From Pteria penguin (lineage: Eukaryota; Mollusca; Bivalvia; Pterioida; Pteriidae): DNA of 64,000 bases. The stretch covers positions 51,513,501-51,577,500 of the forward strand of contig CM068587.1 of NCBI GenBank assembly GCA_035048485.1, read 5' to 3'. The notes under the pieces are model-generated. The model ran no database searches. It worked only from the letters and a program-made list of their open reading frames with translations, and was not told the origin of the DNA. Shown here one piece after another: positions 55,983 through 64,000 of the stretch. Position 1 is the stretch's first letter, and the number at the start of each line of letters is the position of its first letter. The translations under genes and the position numbers were made by a program.

Positions 55983-56743
55983 CTGTTAATCAATCAAAAA
56001 TAATACATACTAAAATGATATGATATCATCAATAATAAATTCACTGCAATATAATAATTGACCATGGAGAAATCATGGGAGTATCTCAACATTTACCAAG
56101 ATTACAATATATTGCGTTTTTATTTGATTTTATTAGAATTTCCTTTCTAATAGTCATTTCCTTTGGGGATAATCGATGATTGAAAATAACTCCCCAAAAC
56201 CTGTAAACATATTACGAATACATGAATGTTTCACTAAACGAATTTACTGAAAAACAAACTACTTATTGCACATACACTTAGTAACGTAACAACTCGGTCG
56301 GATTTGCCATAAACAAAGAATAAATAAGACTTATGTAATTGCAAAATCCAATGATGAGAATGTTCAATCTTGTAATCATAGCCTGCACCTACATGTAGCA
56401 CTAAATGGTTGTAAAAGAATAAAACTTTTGCGTAAAGCACGAGGAAAAGCATTTTTCACAAATGTTATAAGTGGATCGATTTCGTTTTCACTGCAGATGT
56501 GATGTCTTGAGGGAGGCGATGATCACATTATGATGGGTCTTTATCTGGTTTATATTCAGTGGGTATATCAGTTTATCTATAAGTAACACTGACTGTGATA
56601 TCATTGAGAGAAACATAATATGTAATGATTTGGCATCTAAATTACTCCCAGGATCTGTCGGTATTCCAAACTGCAGATTTCGAGAAACCTGTCTTCGGTC
56701 ATTCAGATCTTAAACCAGGAAGTGAGAAATCTTACTAAAAACC
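55983..56743. other. Presumed intron
   Basis: No further exon was found between the exons at 55851 and 59679; this part is AT-rich without recognised repeats. Confidence 0.35.
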
Positions 56744-58018
56744 AACTAGATGTGTCGCTACGCCACGAACGTCCCCGCTGGCAGCAAAATTTTCATTTTG
56801 GGGAGGGGAGGGGGATGTTTGTTTTGTTTTTTGTTTGTTTGTTGAACAGCACAAGTAGTTCAATGGCGACAACTAATGTAAACTTTTAGGACAGGATTCC
56901 TCTTATAATATACACATCTACATATTGTGATCTTTCTTTGTAACATTGAAATCCTCCTAAGGGTTAAGGAGGAGTTGCCATGGCAATGTAAATTTACGAT
57001 ATATGCTCAGAAAACAAAGTCCTGTGGTCATAGCTCCTGTAAAAAGTTTTGATAAATTCACCTTCAAAACTTTTTACAGGAGCTATGGCCATAGGACTGT
57101 AAATGCATAAAAACCTTTTCGAGTTGCAAAGACAAACTGTATTATGACGGGACTAACGGGAGGGCGGGAAGAAGGCGAAGTGCTATACTGTATGTCATTG
57201 TTCTTCACCATATACGGTAGGGGCATGAATATAAAAACTAGGTCAAAATCCAAGATCAAACTCACAATGTCAAAATTTTGGTAACGACGGAAAAGTCTTG
57301 TCTCAAGTAATACACATGTGAAATATGAAAGCCTTTTCACATACAATTTAAAAGATATACTAAATAAGCATACAGATAACAACAATCTTTTTCACAAAAA
57401 ATAGAAATTTTCATTTTATTTTCACTTTATAAAGGATTGGAAGCCGAATATTCGATATGAATATATATGAATATGAATATATATGAATATGAATATATGA
57501 AAAAAAGAGTGTTATTTGTTAGTTTCATGTTTATATGTATTTCCCTTTGGAAGACTTTACCATCTCGTTATATTTAGTATTAATGTTTTTGAAATGTAGG
57601 CAAAAGATCACAGTCAATGTAACGAAGTCAAAACTTATTGTGCTAACGAAAATGTCTTTCCACAAGGGACACACATGTGAAATATGAAAGCCATATCTCT
57701 TACCATTCAAAAGATATACCCTGGATTGCGGTTTATGAAACTCCAGAGCTATTTTACACTAAATCTAGAACTACTACAGGTCTTTTGAATTTGCAGTCGA
57801 GGTGTCGGTCAACGGTCACGGTCAAGGTAACGAGGTCAAAATTATCGTACCGACGTAAAGGTCGTGTCACAAGGAATATGCATGTAAAATATAAAGCTCT
57901 ATTCCTTACAGTTGAAAAGTTATGCGCAATGACATAGTTTTTTGTGTTTTTTTTTCCACGGACAGACAGACAGGCCATATATCAGATGTCCCCGAATCTT
58001 TGATTCCGGGGACATAAA
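56744..58018 (+). mobile_element. Helentron-like dispersed element with terminal hairpin
   Basis: Starts CTAGATGTGTCGCTACGCC, has repeated blocks AACACATGTGAAATATGAAA, AAAATTNTGGTAACGACG and GGTCAAGGTAACGAGGTC, and ends in a hairpin GTCCCCGAATC-TTT-GATTCCGGGGAC followed by ATAAAAA (57988-58018). It sits in an intron of the minus-strand gene. The family call is tentative. Confidence 0.65.
57018..57098. repeat. 35-bp arm hairpin
   Basis: AGTCCTGTGGTCATAGCTCC ... AAAAAGTTTTGA pairs with TCAAAACTTTTT ... GGACT over 35 positions with two mismatches and an 11-base loop. It lies within the Helentron-like element. Confidence 0.85.
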
Positions 58019-58117
58019 AAGTATACGAACAGATCAATGTACATTAAGAATATCATAAAATCATTCCATTACTTTGCATTATGATAAATCATTAAAGGTG
58101 CCGACTTAGGACAGTTG

Positions 58118-58362
58118 ATTCATTGAATATTGCTTTACGTCAATCCACGATTATTTCACGTATACGGTGACGGCATCTGCCTGATGCGCTGCATACAATT
58201 TTAGACCTTTACAACGGATCTATCCGAAGCAGTGAGGGATCTTTTACGTGCCACGCTTACCGTGACACGGAACCTTGGTTTTTACGGTCTTATCCGAAAG
58301 ACAGAATACCGATGCGCCAAGGACCGGAGCCGAACACCTTATCCACTAGGCCACACCGGCTT
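58118..58362 (-). mobile_element. SINE family A
   Basis: Reversed, it shows the head GCCGGTGTGGCCTAGTGG at 58362, central blocks, and the tail end at GACGTAAAGCAATATT. Some internal loss lies between the B box and the CTTTCGGATAAGAC block. Confidence 0.85.
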
Positions 58363-59228
58363 CCGACTTAGGACGGTGTGGCGACATACGGCCTATTGAC
58401 GTAATGGTATTCAATTCATTTTCTGTACGGTAATGACAAAAGTAATATACACCTCGACTGCAAATTCAAAAGACCTGTAGTAGTTCTAGATTTAGTGTAA
58501 AATACCTCTGGAGTAATATCAAACTATATTTAGGTTCAGTACTTAAAACAGATATGATATGGTGCAGATTTTATTCTATCATGTAATGAGACTTCAGAGT
58601 ATAGCGCACCATTAAAATCCAGACGGACAGAATTCACCATATGGATGAACCATTCCTGCTTCTGGTAACCGAACCTCATTTGTGACCCTAAACCAAAACG
58701 AACAGTAAACCAAACAAACTAAAAAAAAAAATTCCTCCTGCCTAGTTTCAGCTTGGTATGTCAAATGACTTTGGTATTTTTGTACTGCCGTCTCGACTGC
58801 TGGGCGACAGAACTGCAATGTTGTAATTCTGATTAAACATTATGTCCTATGGTCTCGTGAAATATTATAGATAATATTTTTGGAGCACTGAATACACTAT
58901 CCTACTTTCAATCTCAATCACGTACCAGTACTAGATAGTGCTAGTGGAGTGTATTTGTGATATTCCATTCCTCTACAATGTACATGATATTAATCTACTC
59001 CTAAATGTTCATTTCTACGTAAGAAGGACAACTCCAAGTAAATGATTTGCAGAACATAAGTAGGTGTATACATAATATCTATATAATCAATACTATTTTA
59101 AATTTGTTCAGTGTTGTGTTACGGTCATTTAACGATGTGTTCTTATTTCCTTGCAATGTCACGTTTGATGCCGTTTTCATACCCATCACAAACATGCACG
59201 GTGTATTTTAGAACTAAATTCCCTTTAA
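58363..59228. other. Presumed intron; no gene
   Basis: At 58365-58400 a short trace of the retroelement end (CCGACTTAGGACGGT). The frame at 58612-58818 has no domain. Confidence 0.35.
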
Positions 59229-59404
59229 AGGGGCAGGCTTGGTGTAGTGGATAAGCGCTTGGCTTGCGGTGCCGACAATCCGGGTTCGATTCCCAGGTTG
59301 CGCCACTATATTCAAGAGATTGGTTATCTCCTGCATCCATGTCGCGATATAACTGAAAAATTGTTGAAAGCGACGTAAAACACCAATCAACCAACCAACA
59401 ACCA
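59229..59404 (+). mobile_element. SINE family B
   Basis: Head GGGGCAGGCTTGGTGTAGTG with CCGGGTTCGATTCCCAGG, body CATGTCGCGATATAACTGAA and a CCAA-type tail. It lies in an intron of the minus-strand gene, in antisense orientation. Confidence 0.9.
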
Positions 59405-59678
59405 ACCTTTTACATAATGTTATACTTAATTTACAGTTTCACAAATGTATTCATTGAGAGAAATTTTCTCATCCTGCAGAGTTTCAAATGATATAAAATC
59501 TTCCATGACTTATATTCAAGAGCTCTATCGAGTGCAGTGCGCCATAAAAATCTAGATTTAAGATCTATGATATAAACCATATATGCATTTTCATATAAAA
59601 CTTCTAACATTGTGAAGTATTAAAGTCGTTTTCAGCTGATATTTCTACTTTTGAGAAGCAATCAATGACTTTTAGTAC

Positions 59679-59871
59679 CTTCCTGCCACTTGTCCAAGAT
59701 ACTCTCCAATTTTGAGATGAGGGCCATGACAAACTCCATCTTGATCAGATGCTGATTTTTGGAATCCCAATGTTGTTGTTGAAAGCCATATTGACTACAG
59801 TTATATGTTTTGACAAGCTTTAGTTGGTAAACTCCAGTGTATTTCAAATGGAATTCAGACTTTTCCAAAAT
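59679..59871 (-). CDS. Exon of an unrecognised multi-exon gene
   Basis: 193 nt between ATTTGACAG and GTACTAAA. It joins in phase 0 to the upstream exon 61734-61829 and in phase 1 to 55851-55982. It encodes ILEKSEFHLKYTGVYQLKL, VKTYNCSQYGFQQQHWDSK and NQHLIKMEFVMALISKLE, with SILDKWQE at the end. It looks helical and soluble with no membrane segment. I do not recognise the family. Confidence 0.7.
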
Positions 59872-60128
59872 CTGTCAAATGAAATAACTTATACTAATGA
59901 ATGCAACTCTATATTCATCTGAAAAATTACAGCATGTAATACAACCATGCTATTTAAAATGTGCCAACATCTTATAAGGCGATTTTTTTTTTGTAATTTT
60001 GGGAAGATACCTAATAACAAATCTATTGTGAAAACATTCAATTCTTATAAAAAGCGCCATACTTAACCTTTCACCTTTTTGTGTTGATTTCCAAAGACCT
60101 GGTTAACGTCACAGTTATTCCACGTCAG

Positions 60129-61603
60129 ATACCTACCCAAAGCTCCTCATTATACTGAATACACTGAAGTGTACCTACACAAAGCTCCTCATTATACTGA
60201 ATACGCTGAAGTGTACCTACCCCAAGCTCCTCATTATACTGAATACACTGAAATGTACCTACCAAAAGCTCCTCATTATACTGATTACACTGAAGTGTAC
60301 CTACCCAAAGCTCCTCATTATACTGAATATACCAAACTGTAAGGGGCAGGCGTGGTGTAGTGGTTAAGCGCTTGGATTGCGGCGCCGACGATCCGGGTTC
60401 GATTCCCGGGTTGCGCCACTATGTTTAAGAGGTTGGTAGCCTCCTGCTTCCATGTCGTGATATAACTGAAATATTGTTGAAAGCGACGTAAAACACCAAT
60501 CAACCAACAACCAAACTGTACCTACACAAAGCTCCTCATTATACTGAATATACCCTACTGTACCTACACAAAGCTCCTCATTATACTGAATATACCCAAC
60601 TGTACCTACACAAAGCTCCTCATTATACTGAATATACCCTACTGTACCTACACAAAGCTCCTCATTATACTGAATATACCCTACTGTACCTACACAAAGC
60701 TCCTCATTATACTGAATATACCCTACTGTACCTACACAAAGCTCCTCATTATACTGAATATACCCTACTGTACCTACCCAAAGCTCCTCATTATACTGAA
60801 TATACCGAACTGTACCTACACAAAGCTCCTCATTATACTGAATATACCCTACTGTACCTACCCAAAGCTCCTCATTTTACTGAATATACACAATTGTACC
60901 TACACAAAGCTCCTCATTATACTGAATGAACTGAATTGCACCTACCCAAAGCTCCTCATATACTGAATATACCAAACTGTACCTAACCAAAGCTCCTCAT
61001 TATACTGAATATACTGAATTGTACCTACACAAAGCTCCTCATTACACTGAATATACCAAACTGTACCTCACTAAAGCTCCTCATTATACTGAATATACTG
61101 AATTGTACCTACACAAAGCTCCTGATTATACTAAATACACCCAAGTGTACCTACCCAAAGCTCCTCATTATACTGAATATACCCAATTGTACCTACACAA
61201 AGCTCCTCATTATACTGAATAAACTGAATTGTACCTACCCAAAGCTCTTCATTATACTGAATATACCGAACTGTACCTAACCAAAGCTCCTCATTATACT
61301 GAATATACCGAAGTGTACCTAACCAAAGGGTGGACAGCTTCTAAATATACTGAATACACTGAACTGTACCTACCCAAAGCTCCTCACTATATTGAATATA
61401 CCGAACTGTACCTAACCAAAGCTCCTCATTATACTGAATGCACTGAATTGTACCTGACCAAAGGGTGGGCAGATCCTCATTATACTGAATACACTGAATT
61501 GTACCTACCCAAATCTCCTCATTATACTGAATATACCGAATTGTACTTACCCAAAGGGTGGACAGATCCTCATTATACTAAATACACTGAATTGTATTTT
61601 TAG
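60129..61603 (+). repeat. 42-bp minisatellite, about 30 units
   Basis: The unit is TACCTACMCAAAGCTCCTCA + TTATACTGAATATACYSWA + CTG. Because 42 is a multiple of three, the plus strand reads as 14-residue repeats (YLPKAPHYTEYTEL) for long stretches; some units near the right end have KGWTDPHYTEYTEL. The frame is broken by a TGA at 60927, a one-base deletion near 60960 and a TAA at 61220. It lies in the intron between the exons at 61734 and 59871, antisense to that gene. Confidence 0.92.
60342..60509 (+). mobile_element. SINE family B inserted in the minisatellite
   Basis: Full-length 168-bp copy with perfect 11-bp duplication ACCAAACTGTA (60331-60341 and 60510-60520) made from repeat-unit sequence. 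Inserted after the array had formed. Confidence 0.95.
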
Positions 61604-61733
61604 TATTCACAAGTGACAAATCAAATATTAATGAAAAGGAAGAGAACAAACACCAGTAAAACAAACACATTGTGCTAACTGAATGGCTTTTAATATTCAT
61701 GAAAGCACATGATTAAGTTTAGCGTACAATTAC

Positions 61734-61829
61734 CTCTTGTAATGCTAGGTAAGATGAAATGGCTTCCGGTTTCTCTTTGGTAACACATTCATACAGCACG
61801 GACGAAAGGCTTTGTAATATAACGCTCTC
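61734..61829 (-). CDS. Exon of an unrecognised multi-exon gene
   Basis: 96 nt preceded by TTTTGTAG and followed by GTAATT. It encodes ESVILQSLSSVLYECVTKE and KPEAISSYLALQE, which runs directly into ILEKSEF of the next exon. First of the three visible exons in transcription order; upstream exons must lie beyond 61829. Confidence 0.7.
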
Positions 61830-61870
61830 CTACAAAATAGAAAACAGAAGACACCTGACCAAGCTGTATG

Positions 61871-62042
61871 ACACATTGATTGATTGATTGATTGATTTTT
61901 GTTTAACGTCACACCACGAATATTTCACGTATATAATGACGGCATCTGCCTAATGCGGGGCATACAAATTTTGACCTTTGCAACGGACCCACCCGAAAAA
62001 GTGAGGGATTTTTCATGTGCCGTGCATACCACGACACGGGGG
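61871..62042 (-). mobile_element. SINE family A, 5'-truncated
   Basis: Tail TTGATTGATTGATTGATT at the low end; the head is missing. It split a CTGACCAAGCTGTATGACAC repeat, with ATGACAC kept on both sides as a short duplication. Confidence 0.85.
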
Positions 62043-62200
62043 CTGCATGACACAATTCACCAAGGACATGTATATAAACATGATAATGTTAAAAACAAAA
62101 CATTACCGAAAACGACATTAAAAAAATATGCAATTGTACCGCAGTTATAACACCGACTTACGACGGTCAAATAAAGCAACAAACGTCACTCAATGATATC
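62043..62200 (-). repeat. Retroelement terminal repeat
   Basis: Continues the block interrupted by the SINE (ATTCACCAAGGACATG) and ends with ACCGACTTACGACGGTCAAA, the inverted 3'-terminal signature. Confidence 0.65.
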
Positions 62201-62696
62201 AGGGAAAAACTTACATTTGAAATACAATATATATTCAAGAAATTTGTGAGCAACATAGGTAAATTTTAAATTCTCTTCATCTTGTACCCAACTTTGACAA
62301 AGGAATTATCCATGGCGCGCGCGGTTGAGCAGTAAAAATCGCCTTCTTATTCTGGGCGCTTATCACAGGAGATCCTTACTCTTCCGTGGCACTTGTTCTC
62401 ATCTCTGGGTCTTTCAGGGGTCCGTAATAGCCCGTATCTTTATTTTGTCTTGACGTAGTAGACGTTCTTTATCGACATCTTTATCTGCCGTATCTTAGCA
62501 CTTTACTATTTACATACAGCTATTGACTGCACCTACTGCTTACGAAACATTAATGCCATGTACATGTAGTTCCACTGTGGTTGTCACTGCTATTTGACTG
62601 AATATTACTGGCTATCAAGTTCAAAAGTCCCAATGATAAGAAATGTGGCTGATTTCTTGTACAATAAATCTAAGACTTTCTACATCAACCCGTCAT
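62201..62696. other. No gene; one retroelement motif
   Basis: At 62335-62420 a diverged 3' motif (GGAGATCCTTACTCTTCC, GGCACTTGTTCTCATCTC, AGGGGTCCG). Otherwise unassigned. Confidence 0.5.
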
Positions 62697-62758
62697 GTGA
62701 AACTCACGGGGTAGATCGTACCACGTTTGCGAGGTAAGCTTTACCCCGTGGGTTTCAC
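62697..62758. repeat. 17-bp arm palindrome
   Basis: GTGAAACTCACGGGGTA and TACCCCGTGGGTTTCAC pair with one mismatch around a 28-base loop. Confidence 0.8.
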
Positions 62759-62826
62759 ACAATGGCATCGCCTTGAGGGAAACATCAAGTTTAGAATTTG
62801 ACACTCTCAAGGAAAAAAAAACAAGC

Positions 62827-62970
62827 AGCCTGGATACAGTGGTAAATTCCTTGGTTTAAGATGCAAGAGATCCGGGTCTGCACCATTGTTTAAGAGATTG
62901 GTTACTCCGAGTTCTGCACCAGTGTCTAAGAGATTGAAATCGCAGTTAACCTTTATCAATCAATCAACCA
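62827..62970 (+). mobile_element. Diverged SINE family B relative
   Basis: GGATACAGTGGTAAATTCCT, ATCCGGGTCTGCACC and GTTTAAGAGATTGGTTACTC resemble the head and middle of family B; it ends with ATCAATCAATCAACC. Confidence 0.5.
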
Positions 62971-64000
62971 CGAAATAACGATCAAATTGTTAAACTATAA
63001 AGAACAACTCCATTATATAATGTTACAATAGTACAATGGTTAGGTCAATGCGCTGTATGTCATTGGCAGCATGAATAAAGTGACCAGCAATTGTTCTACT
63101 CGTTGTATTATTGCTTTCCTTAACCAAATAGAGTCAAGCGTGCGACAACGACAATACATCAGCGTGTCTATCATTGAGCAGGATACAATCCGTCACCATT
63201 GAAAGGCCCACCCTGATTTCCCGAGAGACCAATGTTTTGTCAATCCTTCTTCTTGACTCGTTATTGTCAGGGCATGGTCGCTACAGTTATGAGTTCACAA
63301 ACACACTTGATGAGGAAACTGCTGAACATAATTCATAATTATATCGCAGTAATTATGTTTCTTCAGAATCCCACGGTAGTAACAGTAACGTACGATTTGC
63401 ATGCAATGCCTTTATATAATAAATTGATGATTTTGCCCTCTATCTTCGGACTTCTAACGTACTCAAACATACATGTGCATTAATTATGCATGCACTAACG
63501 TAAAACAGAAGTATTCAAGCAAACCTTATCACGGCGTATCACGTTTCCGTGCATGAATTTAACAAGAGAATGGGAAATAAAGATACACAACGAATGTATT
63601 GTCAATTTGTCAGTTTTAACATGACTGAGCGGACGCTATGATAAATTCATAAAAACCTGCTAAAATCTCTAAAGCCAAAAATAGATCTTTTCTTGTCCTT
63701 TATACAACAAAACTATCCCTACTAACAACGGGGACCAGGACTAAAATATAACTTACTGATCTGAGTTTTATTTCTTAACACATGCGCATGTTAATCTGAG
63801 TAATTATATACAATTGATTTATCTACGACGATTTTAATTCTGTCTGAAAACTGCCATCTGACTAGGCTGTCTGACAAAAGCTGCCACGGATATGCAGGGT
63901 ATGCCAGAATAAACACGTAAGAAAACATAAAGAGATAAATATAAGAACAGGAATATTATAATGGAATGAATATATAGATAACATATGTATACAATCACAT
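62971..64000. other. No credible gene
   Basis: Unassigned. The frame at 63232-63483 has no domain. At 63850-63925 a diverged CATCTGACTAGGCTGTCTGA block belongs to the retroelement-associated repeat. Confidence 0.35.

Overview
The window looks like nuclear DNA of a metazoan, most likely a bivalve mollusc. It is AT-rich and gene-poor, with introns bounded by GT..AG. It is packed with repeats whose look matches bivalve genomes: two tRNA-headed SINE families, Penelope-like reverse transcriptase remnants, tandem-repeat elements ending in a CTCACCTGAGC / GCTCAGGTGAGC pair, and a Helentron-like element with a terminal hairpin. There are no bacterial-style operons. Species cannot be told from the sequence alone, and every family assignment is by eye.

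1-35 kb. The backbone is an amplified unit of about 1.7-2.4 kb carrying a tRNA-Met(CAT) gene on the minus strand. Five units lie head to tail from about 6961 to 16060, with outlying copies near 1230, 29534 and 31245 and an inverted copy near 20763. The intact genes are 96 bp: a fully paired cloverleaf, a 23-nt intron at the canonical 37/38 site, and an oligo-T terminator. Inserted among them are broken copies of a reverse-transcriptase element (4819-6029, 8466-8900, 9800-11430, 17776-19490, 27229-27803, 32697-33010), SINEs, and two members of one GGTGCAG-ended inverted-repeat family (14747-15218 and 22773-23638). A two-exon gene (25042-25747, minus, 154 aa) and a nearby 96-nt exon (24067-24162, minus) are the only host-like coding candidates here.

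35.5-40.3 kb. A DNA transposon candidate. One 770-codon minus-strand ORF (36511-38823) has a D-D-E-like set of motifs, a helix-turn-helix, a Cys cluster and a C-terminal SH3/Tudor-like segment. Its N-terminal 53 codons lie in another frame (38862-39023) across a run of seven A's, so this copy seems broken by one base. A 15-bp motif (GTAACGTATGTTTCA and close variants) occurs at least eleven times on both sides of the ORF and not inside it, as expected of transposase binding sites.

41.6-55.1 kb. Structured non-coding elements: a 460-bp palindromic MITE flanked by TA, a 629-bp foldback element flanked by a 6-bp duplication, a tandem-repeat element with about eight 145-bp units, several SINEs with clear target-site duplications, and a 3865-bp element that starts CACTA, has about 334-bp inverted repeats full of a TTTTTCAG-type subrepeat and a 3-bp ATT duplication, but no visible transposase.

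55.8-61.9 kb. Three exons on the minus strand (61734-61829, 59679-59871, 55851-55982) join in phase into one open protein segment of an unrecognised gene. Its first visible intron holds a 42-bp minisatellite (60129-61603), itself interrupted by a SINE with an 11-bp duplication. The remaining sequence to 64000 is repeat debris or unassigned.
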